Shown: positions 25,335 through 32,933 of the stretch, in pieces | Layout: every line of letters begins with the position of its first letter | Position numbering within the stretch: position 1 is the first letter of the stretch | NCBI RefSeq assembly: GCF_020176955.2 | Contig: NZ_JAIUCZ020000010.1 | Location: forward strand, 277,479-341,478 | Direction: 5' to 3' | Length of the DNA: 64,000 nt | Origin: Nocardia sp. alder85J | GTDB lineage: Bacteria; Actinomycetota; Actinomycetes; Mycobacteriales; Mycobacteriaceae | The notes under the pieces: generated by a model | What the model was told of the DNA's origin: nothing | Databases searched by the model: none | The model's input: only the letters and a program-made list of their open reading frames with translations | Program-made: the position numbers and the translations under genes

Positions 25335-25865
25335 TCAGACACCGTCGACGGACAGGGTGGCCTGCATCAATCCCATGGCGGCGGCGCACGGATCCGGTTG
25401 TGCGGCATGGTCCCGGTTCTGCACCCACCAGGTGACGGTGCCGGTGTCGGCGGTCGTGACGGCGCAGCTGCCGGGATCGTTGGGATCACGCCAGTACATG
25501 CCGCCGAACTTCTTCAGCACCAATTTCTCGATGCGATAACCGAATTGCGCCGCCACCTGGAGATCCTGCTGCAAGGTGTCCTCGCGCAGCCAGGCGTAGG
25601 TGAGGTCGATCGTGCCGCCGCCGGGCAGGTCCGCGGTCCAGGTGCAGATGGTCGGCTGGGTCTGCGGCCGCACCTGTGCCACGTGCAGTTGACCGGCGAT
25701 GACCTGATCGGCCAGCGGCCCGCAGCCCGCCAGGAGATTCGGATCCGCGGCCGACGGCGCCGGGTGGTCGGAGTGGCTGCCGGAACAGCCCGCGAGGGTG
25801 GCCGCGAGAATCGTCGCGGCGAGTCCGGCCCGGATCGCCGTGCGGACGAGAATCGCTGTGCGCAC
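25335..25865 (-). CDS. DUF3558 family lipoprotein
   Basis: A 176-residue exported protein. The signal peptide ends in the lipobox TLAGC (Cys about 27), followed by a Ser/His/Pro linker. The mature domain has NLLAGCGPLADQVIAG, TICTWTADLPGGG and SCAVTTADTGTVTWWVQNR with paired cysteines, the pattern of DUF3558 lipoproteins found in Nocardia, Streptomyces and Mycobacterium. Function is unknown. GTG at 25865 lies 4 bp after the stop of the paralogous upstream gene, so both are in one operon. It converges on the Hsp70-like gene with an 7-bp gap. Confidence 0.8.
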   Translation of the reverse strand: MRTAILVRTAIRAGLAATILAATLAGCSGSHSDHPAPSAADPNLLAGCGPLADQVIAGQLHVAQVRPQTQPTICTWTADLPGGGTIDLTYAWLREDTLQQDLQVAAQFGYRIEKLVLKKFGGMYWRDPNDPGSCAVTTADTGTVTWWVQNRDHAAQPDPCAAAMGLMQATLSVDGV

Positions 25866-25869
25866 GAGA

Positions 25870-26376
25870 TCAGCCTGCCTTCGTGAGGGTGTCGGCGGCG
25901 AGCTGCGGCAGGACCGCGCACTGCCGGTCCCGGTCCGGTCCGGCGCCGAGCAGCGTCCAGTCGATGAAATCCCGGCCCCCGGAGTCGACGGCCAGTTCGC
26001 ACGAGGCCGGGCCGGACCAGGCGATACCCGATCGGCCGGATACGGTCACCGTGGTCGCCTGCCCGGTCACCTGGCCGCGCCGCTCGGCCAGCGAACTACC
26101 GCGGAACCAGGCGAACACCACCTGATATCCCGCCCCGGCGGCGCTCCCGGCCGCCCAGGCGCAGCGCAGCGGATTGACCGAAACCTGTTCCAGCCCAGCG
26201 ATTCCGAGCGTCCGGCCGAGCTCGCCGGTATCGGCGGACCCGCAGCGGCCGATGTCCAGCGCCGGGGAAGCGGCCGGAGCGGCCGTGGTCATCCCGGTCG
26301 TGGACGTGCCGCCGGAGTGCGCGCACCCGGCGACCCCGATCGCGATCGCGGCAACCGCCGCCACCCGCTTCCACAC
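25870..26376 (-). CDS. DUF3558 family lipoprotein, paralogue
   Basis: A 168-residue exported protein with signal peptide and lipobox GVAGC (Cys about 18), a Thr/Ala/Pro-rich spacer, then IGRCGSADTGELGRTLGI, NPLRCAWAAGS and a late SCELAV with conserved Cys. It has the same layout as the following lipoprotein but low residue identity, pointing to an old duplication. The GTG start has TAACCT (complement of 26384-26389) 7 nt upstream, suggesting a leaderless transcript that starts this two-gene operon. Function unknown. Confidence 0.75.
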   Translation of the reverse strand: MWKRVAAVAAIAIGVAGCAHSGGTSTTGMTTAAPAASPALDIGRCGSADTGELGRTLGIAGLEQVSVNPLRCAWAAGSAAGAGYQVVFAWFRGSSLAERRGQVTGQATTVTVSGRSGIAWSGPASCELAVDSGGRDFIDWTLLGAGPDRDRQCAVLPQLAADTLTKAG

Positions 26377-26445
26377 GCGGCCCAGGTTACGGGACCCGAC
26401 GCCATGGGTTCCTGGGAGCCGCCGGGCCCGCCGCGACGCGCTGGT

Positions 26446-27858
26446 TCAGGCGGCGGTGAGGCCGGACAGGTCGCGCGTCACCACGTAGTTGCGGTCGGCG
26501 GTGCTGCCCAGGGTGTATTCCGGTTCCAGACCCAGGTATTCGCCGCGGCTGCGGGTGCTCCAGCGTTTCGCCGCCTCGGTACGGGTCTTGTAGAAGTTCA
26601 GCATGTAGCCGCCCTCGTACAGGCGCAGTATGGCGTAGCCGCCCGGATATTCCTTCACCGCGCCGACTTCCACGAAGTCGACCGGGATCGGGAGGTCGGG
26701 GCGGCTGCGGTGGTTGCGGTGGCTGTGGCCGGCGTGGTGCAGGAACACCCCGGGTGCGGAGCGGTACAGCGTGTGCAGGGTGGCCGCGTCGCCGCGGTCG
26801 AGGATGAAGTCCATGCCGCTCATGTTGGTGGCGCCGGATTCGGTGGTGACCGGATGATGGCCGTAGACCAGCGTCGGGCGGTCGGGATCGGCGGTCAGCA
26901 CGCCGCGCAGGTGATCGAGCTGTTCCGGTTCGATACTGCCGCCGGCGATGTCGAGTTCGGTGGTGTCCAGGCCGAGCAGGCGCAGGCCGCCCACCGTGTG
27001 CTCGGCCAGCCGGCCGCGCGGGGCGAAGCGGTCGCCCCAGCAGTCGTGGTGCCGGTCGTCGGTGTCGGGGGTGCAGCCGTCGTAGTCGTCGCCGAGGTGC
27101 GGGCGGTCGTGGTTGCCGCGGACGGCGAACCAGTCGCGGTCCGCGGCGCCCCAGGCGTCCAGCGCCGACCGGACCGTGGCGACCTGGTCGGGCCTGGCCT
27201 CGGCGGTCAGGTCGCCCGCGACCAGCAGGTGGTGTACGCCCCGGTCGGGACGCCGCAGATCGTCGAGCAGCGCGGTGAGCATCACCTCCGGATACGGGGG
27301 CAGACCGGGTTCCTGGCCGACTCCCGGCGGCAGGTTCTGCCGGATCAGGCCCGCCACCGTCTCGCCGATGTGCACGTCGTTGGACAGCGCGACCGTGCGC
27401 AGGTAGCGGCCCGGCGGCGGGATCAGGGTGGTGACCACGCCGAGCGCCTCGGGGGTGCCGGGGCGGCCGGTGATCAGGTTCGGGGCCGCGACCGCGAGCA
27501 GGCCGCCGGAGCGCGCCTCGAACCGGTAGCTACGGCCCGGTTCCAGACCCCGGATCTCGGCGTAGTGGTAGGGCGTCGGGGCCGGATCGGCGTAGACCGG
27601 CCGGGGTGCGGCGGGTGAATCCGCCGGTGCCAGCGCCACTTCCGTATCGGCGGCCACCGGGGTGCCGTCGGGGGCCCGGGTGGTCCAGGTGAGGATCACC
27701 GCGGTGTCGGTGACGGTGACCACCTCGAGGTCGGTGGCGACGACCGGGCCCTGGGCCCGCGCCGGGCCGGTGCCGGTCAGGGCCAGCACGGGCAGGGCGG
27801 CGACGGTGGTCGCGAGCGCGCCGAGCACTCGGCGGCGGGTCGGTCCACAGCAACTCAT
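26446..27858 (-). CDS. Exported metallophosphoesterase with an N-terminal fibronectin-like domain
   Basis: A 470-residue protein. The start MSCCGPTRRRVLGALATT is a twin-arginine-type signal (RRRVLG). A purple-acid-phosphatase-like beta-sandwich follows (about 35-140, with AEIRGLEPGRSYRFEAR). The calcineurin-like domain carries the metal motifs in order: SNDVHIGE (D.H), VAGDLTAE (GD), VRGNHDRP (GNHD), VYGHHPVT (GHH) and HHAGHSHRNH (GHSH). It likely hydrolyses phosphate esters outside the cell with a two-metal centre. The ATG at 27858 was chosen because it places the signal peptide at the start; an upstream in-frame start at 28002 would bury it. It is divergent from the binding-lipoprotein gene. 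Confidence 0.87.
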   Translation of the reverse strand: MSCCGPTRRRVLGALATTVAALPVLALTGTGPARAQGPVVATDLEVVTVTDTAVILTWTTRAPDGTPVAADTEVALAPADSPAAPRPVYADPAPTPYHYAEIRGLEPGRSYRFEARSGGLLAVAAPNLITGRPGTPEALGVVTTLIPPPGRYLRTVALSNDVHIGETVAGLIRQNLPPGVGQEPGLPPYPEVMLTALLDDLRRPDRGVHHLLVAGDLTAEARPDQVATVRSALDAWGAADRDWFAVRGNHDRPHLGDDYDGCTPDTDDRHHDCWGDRFAPRGRLAEHTVGGLRLLGLDTTELDIAGGSIEPEQLDHLRGVLTADPDRPTLVYGHHPVTTESGATNMSGMDFILDRGDAATLHTLYRSAPGVFLHHAGHSHRNHRSRPDLPIPVDFVEVGAVKEYPGGYAILRLYEGGYMLNFYKTRTEAAKRWSTRSRGEYLGLEPEYTLGSTADRNYVVTRDLSGLTAA

Positions 27859-27973
27859 GTCACAGATCCGTTCTCGCTCCTGCCCGTCCAGGCTAGCCGC
27901 GGTCCGTGCCGGGCGGGTGCAGTACGTTGGGCAACCGATGCCGATGACGGGCGCGGCTCGGAAGGAGTGTGCG

Positions 27974-29023
27974 GTGACGCCGGTGCGATGGAGGGCGACC
28001 ACCGCGGTGGCCGCGGTGCTGACGGTGCTCGCGGCGGCGACGGCGTGTGCGCGTCCGGGGGCCGGCGACGATCGGATCCTCGTCTACGACGGTGGGCCGG
28101 AATCGCTGGTCCAGGACTGGGCGCATGCCTTCACCGCGGCGACCGGTATCAAGGTCACGCTGCGCACCGGGGACGACACCGACCTGGGCAACCAGATCGT
28201 CGCCGAGGGCGCGGCGTCGCCGGCCGACGTGTTCCTGGCCGCCGACGCTCCGGCGGTGGCGCAGGTCGAACACGCCGGGCTGTTCGCCGCCCTGGACAGG
28301 GACACGCTCGCGCAGGTGCCGCCGCGGTACCGCGCCACCACCGGGACCTGGACCGGAATCGCCGCGCGCACACTGGCTTTCGTCTACGACCCGGCGAAGC
28401 TCCCGGCCGACCGGCTGCCCGCCTCGCTGCTGGAACTGGCGCAGCCGCAGTGGCGGGGCCGCTGGGGTGCGGACACCGGAGGCGCCGAGTTCCGGGCGGT
28501 GGTCGCGGCGGTACTGGCGCAGCAGGGTGAGGCCGCCGCCCGCACCTGGCTCCAGGGTGCGCGGGCGGATGCCGTCACCACCCAGAGTCCCGGGGCGGCC
28601 ATGGCCGGTGTCGACGCCGCGCGCTACGACGGCGCCCTGGTCTTCGCGGACCACTGGTTCCGGGATCGGGCCGGCGGCGACGATCGCGTGGCCGACCGCT
28701 CCGCCGCCGCCGAGCACAGCGACCACACCGCCCCGCACTTCTTCGCGAGCCCCGATCCCGGTGCCGTCGTCTCGGTATCGGCGGGCGGGGTGCTGAAATC
28801 GAGCCGGAATCAGGCGGCCGCACAGCAATTCCTGCGGTTCGTCACCGGCGCGGCGGGTCAGCAGCTGTTGCACGACGGCACCGCGATGGAATATCCGGTC
28901 GCCGAGAACGTCCCGGCCGCCGGGGCGCTGCCGCCACTGGATCCGCAAGCGCCACAGCTGGATCCGGGCGTCATCGACGCGGCCCAGGTCGCCCGGCTCG
29001 TCGCCGTACCCGCCCCGAAGTAG
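27974..29023 (+). CDS. Iron(III)-type ABC transporter substrate-binding lipoprotein
   Basis: A 349-residue exported protein. The signal peptide ends in a lipobox-like ATAC (Cys about 24). The mature part begins LVYDGGPESLVQDWAHAFT, then TGIKVTLRTGDDTDLGNQIVAEG and ADVFLAADAPAVAQVEHAGL, the pattern of FutA/AfuA/FbpA iron-binding proteins. It would deliver iron to an ABC permease, but none is adjacent, so it is an orphan component. GGAAGGAG precedes the GTG at 27974. It is divergent from the phosphoesterase gene and converges on the GT39 gene with only 2 bp between the stops. Confidence 0.82.
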   Translation: MTPVRWRATTAVAAVLTVLAAATACARPGAGDDRILVYDGGPESLVQDWAHAFTAATGIKVTLRTGDDTDLGNQIVAEGAASPADVFLAADAPAVAQVEHAGLFAALDRDTLAQVPPRYRATTGTWTGIAARTLAFVYDPAKLPADRLPASLLELAQPQWRGRWGADTGGAEFRAVVAAVLAQQGEAAARTWLQGARADAVTTQSPGAAMAGVDAARYDGALVFADHWFRDRAGGDDRVADRSAAAEHSDHTAPHFFASPDPGAVVSVSAGGVLKSSRNQAAAQQFLRFVTGAAGQQLLHDGTAMEYPVAENVPAAGALPPLDPQAPQLDPGVIDAAQVARLVAVPAPK

Positions 29024-29025
29024 AT

Positions 29026-30597
29026 TCAGATGCCCAGGGGCAGTTGGAGTTGCGTCATGGACGGCCAGAGAACGGGCCAGGGGGCGGTCGGCCATCGGCA
29101 GACGAACACGGCGACCCCGCGGTTCACACCCGGGTAGCCGAGCGGGTCGTCGATCCGGCCGGCCGGTTCCACCGATTCGAACTGCCGCCGCAATGCCGGT
29201 GCGGCGCTGTCCAATCCGATGTAGAGGACGGTGCGGGCGGTCGCCGGTGGCGGGCCGAAGAAGCCGTAGCCGCGGTTGGGGCTGTAGGTGGCCGGTAGCC
29301 GGTAGCGGGGCCCGAATTTCTCCAGCGCGCCTGCCTGCCAATAGTTCTGGGCGATGAGGACGGTGTGGTCGTGGTCGCCCGGCGGCAGTTGCCGGTAGGC
29401 CGCCGCGACGCCGGCGGTGAGGTCCTGCCAGCCGCTGGGGCCGTACAGGTCCGACCGCACCGCGAAACCGCTCGGCGAGGTGATGGGCTCGCGCACTCCC
29501 GATCGCGGCAAGGGCAGCGCGGCCAGCAGAACCGCGATGATCGCCAGCGATCCGGCGGCCGCGACGACCGCGCCCCGGCGCACCCGGTCCCGCCATCGGG
29601 TGTCGTAGAAGGCCGACAGGCCGACCGCGCCGGCGGCGAACACCGCGGGCATCAGCCCGCCGACGTAGTACGGCCGGCCGTGGCCGATCAGGACGACCGC
29701 GATCATGGACACGGCGGTGACGAACAGGAATCGGTAGGGCCGCAGCGGCGGCCAGCGCAGCAACTGCCACAGCCCCCAGCCGCCCAGCAGCCCGCCGAGC
29801 AGTCCGGCCAGGCCGATGATCTGCGGGATGCAGGCCAGCGGACCGCCTCCCGCGGCGTCCTGTTCGGCGCCGACCACGTGACTCATCGCCAGTTCCGGCC
29901 AGCCGTGCGTGGCCTGCCAGTACAGATCGGGTGCGGCCCCGGCGCCGAACACCAGGGCGCCGAGCCAGAAGGCGCGTCGTGTCCACAGTCGCCGGGGCCC
30001 GGCGACCATCAGCCCGGCGAGCAGACAGCATAGGGTCACCGGGATCAGCCATTTCACCTGGATGTCCCCGGCCGCAACCAGTCCGACCAGGATCAGCAGA
30101 CGGTCGTCGCGGGTGCGGATCCAGCGGATCAGCAGCCATACCAGGGTGGCCTGGAGGGTCGCGTCGAGGGAGAAGGTACTCAGCTGTGCCGCCTGGGTCA
30201 AGGCCAGCGGCGAGGTGGCGTAGGCGACCCCGGCCAGCAACTGGGTCCGCCGATGGCCGCCGAATTCGTAGGCGATGGCCGCGCTGACGACCACGGCGAG
30301 GGCGGCCATGACGATCGCCGGAATCCGGAGCGCCACCGCCGATCCGGGTGCGAGCAGATCCGTGAACCGGGCGAGCAACGGCACCAGCGCGCCCTGATCG
30401 GCATAGGCGATGCCGGGCCGGGAACCGGCCGCGACGAAATACAGTTCGTCGCCGAAATAGTCGTAACGCAGGCCCGGAATGGTGAGTGCCGCGGCGGTGA
30501 GCACGGCCAGGACCGTCACGCCGGTGCCGCCGAAGCGGGCGCGTGCGGTTTCGGATTCCGTGTTCGGCGTGGCGACGGCAGCAACAACGAGAACCAA
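29026..30597 (-). CDS. GT39-type membrane glycosyltransferase
   Basis: A 523-residue membrane protein with about 10-11 TM segments and a C-terminal extracytoplasmic domain of about 130 residues. The first external loop holds YDYFGDELYFVAAGSR, matching the Asp-Glu site of GT-C enzymes of the dolichyl-phosphate-mannose mannosyltransferase / ArnT-like group (PMT_2). It probably transfers a sugar from a polyprenyl phosphate to a wall glycan or protein. Only a TTG start at 30597 with an AGGGGGG-like site 3 nt away is visible. The promoter side is the AT-rich 283-bp gap to the next plus-strand gene. Confidence 0.82.
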   Translation of the reverse strand: MVLVVAAVATPNTESETARARFGGTGVTVLAVLTAAALTIPGLRYDYFGDELYFVAAGSRPGIAYADQGALVPLLARFTDLLAPGSAVALRIPAIVMAALAVVVSAAIAYEFGGHRRTQLLAGVAYATSPLALTQAAQLSTFSLDATLQATLVWLLIRWIRTRDDRLLILVGLVAAGDIQVKWLIPVTLCCLLAGLMVAGPRRLWTRRAFWLGALVFGAGAAPDLYWQATHGWPELAMSHVVGAEQDAAGGGPLACIPQIIGLAGLLGGLLGGWGLWQLLRWPPLRPYRFLFVTAVSMIAVVLIGHGRPYYVGGLMPAVFAAGAVGLSAFYDTRWRDRVRRGAVVAAAGSLAIIAVLLAALPLPRSGVREPITSPSGFAVRSDLYGPSGWQDLTAGVAAAYRQLPPGDHDHTVLIAQNYWQAGALEKFGPRYRLPATYSPNRGYGFFGPPPATARTVLYIGLDSAAPALRRQFESVEPAGRIDDPLGYPGVNRGVAVFVCRWPTAPWPVLWPSMTQLQLPLGI

Positions 30598-30778
30598 TTT
30601 CCCCCCTATGACCCGGAATTGATCAACCGAAGAGCATATCGAGAGTTACCTCCCATGTCAGCATTCCTGGAAAATATTCATTTCACATTCACCTCGGTAC
30701 GGCTCTCCACTCCGGGTGCGTCCGGGCGCGTCGACGGTAGCCGGTGTCCGCGATCGCGGGCCCGCCGTTCTCGCTGAA

Positions 30779-30830
30779 CGCAAGGCGCGCGCCCGGCTTG
30801 CCTTGCGCCGCCGCCGGGAACGCCTAGGGT
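30779..30830 (+). promoter_or_regulatory. Hairpin and -10-like hexamer before the small lipoprotein gene
   Basis: In the 283-bp divergent gap 30598-30880, CGCAAGGC at 30779-30786 and GCCTTGCG at 30800-30807 form perfect 8-bp arms, and TAGGGT at 30825-30830 follows. Transcription from this hexamer would start near 30838, about 43 nt before the lipoprotein GTG. The AT-rich part 30600-30700 probably serves the minus-strand gene. No other gene was found in the gap. Confidence 0.35.
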
Positions 30831-30880
30831 GGGTGCCGTGCGAAGGCCGGGAGCGCCCTCGCCCGACGGAGAGGAGCCCG

Positions 30881-31300
30881 GTGCGCCGCCCGCTGTTCGT
30901 CCTGTCCCTGCTCGCCTGTGCCGCATTGGTGATGCCGCTGACCGCGTGCTCGCATGCGTCCGACAATTCCGGGTCCGCGACCGCGGCGACCCCTCAGGAA
31001 GGCGCCGGTCCGGCCGCCGGCCAGGGCACGCTGAAGGTGCAGGCCACCACTGGAGCCGAGCAGTACCCGGCCTCCGGCCTCGGGGTCGGGGTGTCGAAGT
31101 GCGATTCCAGCGCGTCGCTGGCCACCCTCACCACCGCGGGCCACGAGGGCGCCGCCACCCACGATCTGCCCGGTGGCTGCTATCAGGTGGCGGCGACCGG
31201 CGTGCCCTCCGGATGTATGCTCGGCAGCCCGTCACCGGTGAAAGTCGATGTCACACCCGGAAATACCAGCACCGCCAGCTTCCAGCTGAAGTGCGCGTAG
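30881..31300 (+). CDS. Small lipoprotein of unknown function
   Basis: A 139-residue exported protein. The signal peptide is followed by lipobox PLTAC (Cys about 23) and an Ser/Ala/Gly linker. The mature part (about 45-139) is a small beta-rich domain with four cysteines (SKCDSSA, GGCYQVA, SGCMLGS, LKCA) that could form two disulfides. I recognise no family. The reading frame starts at GTG 30881, preceded by GGAGAGGAG; in the other frames there is no signal peptide. It is followed directly by a broken TetR gene. Confidence 0.7.
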   Translation: MRRPLFVLSLLACAALVMPLTACSHASDNSGSATAATPQEGAGPAAGQGTLKVQATTGAEQYPASGLGVGVSKCDSSASLATLTTAGHEGAATHDLPGGCYQVAATGVPSGCMLGSPSPVKVDVTPGNTSTASFQLKCA

Positions 31301-31312
31301 CGGCCGGGCCGG

Positions 31313-31805
31313 TTCACCGTCCTGGACGCCGATGTTCATGCCCGGGCCACCGGCGGGGCTGTGGACATGGGCGGCGTCGCCGGGATCGATTTCTCCCTGG
31401 TGATGCGCTGCCACGGCAACAAGGAGGGGCCGTTCGCCGCCGCCGATGTCGATCTCGCCATCCCCGCTCTCGCGGCGGTGGCCTCGGAGACGTTGGGCGA
31501 GTTGGTGATCCGGCACTTCGTGCGACTGTGGGAGACGCCACCGGGCGACGAGGTGCTGCGGACGCTGCTGCGGTCGGCGGTCACCGACGACGTGGTCGGC
31601 GACCGGGTCCGGGAGGTGTTCGCCGGGCAGGTGATGCCCGCGGTGCTGCGCGTCGGCGATCCGGGCGGCGCTGACGGTGGCGCAATTGCTCGGCACCGCG
31701 CTGTGCCGGTACATCCCGCCGGTCGTCGGACTCACCGTCGACCAGCTCGCCGCCGATGTCGGGCCGACCTTGCAGCGCAATCCGACCTCGCCACCACCGG
31801 CGTGA
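31313..31805 (+). pseudogene. Broken TetR-family regulator
   Basis: Two reading frames together give a recognisable TetR protein lacking its N-terminus. In the frame of 31361, AGIDFSLVMRCHGNKEGPFA looks like the end of the TetR helix-turn-helix, and FVRLWETPP with LRTLLRSAVTDDVVGDRVRE matches the C-terminal ligand domain. Near 31660 the match jumps one frame to AIRAALTVAQLLGTALCRYI and LTVDQLAADVGPTLQRN, ending at TGA 31803-31805. That is a frameshift plus loss of the start and of most of helix 1-2. No intact start was found upstream. It is likely a decayed gene; the ligand and targets are unknown. Confidence 0.65.
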
Positions 31806-31955
31806 GCGCCGCCGTCGGAGTGCCCGGCGCCGGTCTCGCGTGAGTGCCGCCGCCACGGTCCGCGTTGCGCGGAATCAGGCCCCACCTCGGGTGCGCGCTG
31901 TCGCACCGGTAGTCGGCTGGGTTCCGAAACTCACTGCGCCACAGGTGGATCCGGT

Positions 31956-32747
31956 TCAGCGCGGCGCGAGGTACAGGGTCTGGGTGCTGCGGCCGAGCGG
32001 GCCCTTCTCGTCGTACAACCGGGATTCGGCCAGTCCGATGCCGGTGCGCTCCGGATAGGTCGCCGCGTCCAGGCATACCCATTCGCCCGCCGGTTCCCGG
32101 TGCAGGGTGACGGTGAGGTCGGTGTTGATGAACAGATAGCGGTCCCAGTCGAGGACCGAGCTCACGCCGTTGCCGGAGTCGGCCGCGGCCAGGGCACGCT
32201 CCAGCGGGCTGGGTGCCGTGCCCGCGACGATCGGATACCGCAGCCGGATCCAGCACACCGCCGGTCCCGGATCGCGGAACGATCCCGAGACGAACCGGTA
32301 GTCGATGCCGGTGTGGAAACCCACCGCCTGATCGGAGGGGAACGGCGTGCGTTCGGTGACGGTCTCCGGGCCCGGATGCGCGCCGGACGGCAGCACCTCG
32401 GTGGGCAGGTCGAGTTCCGGGGCCGCCGTGCGCAGTCGCCAGGCGCGGGCGCTGAGCACCGGTCCGCGCTCGGAACTCAATGTGGCGGTGAGCAGTTCGA
32501 CATTGCGCCCGGAGCGCACCACCTGCGTCTCGGCGGTCAATGGCGCGATCGGCACCGGGCCCAGGATCTCCACCGCCAGCCGCCCGATCCGGAACCCCGC
32601 CCGCGGCTCACAACGCTCCAGCACATGCGCCAGCAACGCCGACGGCGGTCCGGCGTGTTGTGCGTCCGGTGACCACGGTCCCCGCGTCAGTTCGGTCGAT
32701 TCGAACCGGTTCGGGTCCGCCTGGTCCGGGTGGTAGAACGCGTCCAT
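31956..32747 (-). CDS. Acyl-CoA thioesterase-like protein, double hotdog
   Basis: A 263-residue protein with two hotdog units of the TesB-like / thioesterase-superfamily type. The first unit holds RGPWSPDAQHAGPPSALLAHVLER (18-41), where HAGPP is the usual hotdog helix start, and the second has LFINTDLTVTLHREPAGEWVCLDAATY near the C-terminus, a strong family signature. It likely hydrolyses medium or long acyl-CoA. The ATG at 32747 has GAGGG upstream; an in-frame start at 32795 would add 16 residues. It stands alone, convergent with the TetR remnant and divergent from the PstS-like gene. Confidence 0.82.
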   Translation of the reverse strand: MDAFYHPDQADPNRFESTELTRGPWSPDAQHAGPPSALLAHVLERCEPRAGFRIGRLAVEILGPVPIAPLTAETQVVRSGRNVELLTATLSSERGPVLSARAWRLRTAAPELDLPTEVLPSGAHPGPETVTERTPFPSDQAVGFHTGIDYRFVSGSFRDPGPAVCWIRLRYPIVAGTAPSPLERALAAADSGNGVSSVLDWDRYLFINTDLTVTLHREPAGEWVCLDAATYPERTGIGLAESRLYDEKGPLGRSTQTLYLAPR

Positions 32748-32933
32748 AGTGCCCTCGAACCTACGGGACACCCGGGCCGGCCCGGACAGCGGCACGGCCG
32801 GGGAGCGGGCCGCCGGGCCGCACGAGAACCGGCGTCGGACGGTTGATGAACAGTGGCCGAACTGCCTTAACGCCGACCGCTACCGATCTCGAAGATTGTC
32901 GGACACAACATTATTCGTCAGGGGCGGGATTCG

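Noticed and set aside
30838..31674. Plus-strand frame from a GTG 7 nt behind TAGGGT
   Set aside because: The position looks leaderless, but the product is Arg-rich and lacks a fold. The overlapping frame from 30881 has a ribosome site, signal peptide and lipobox, so it was preferred.
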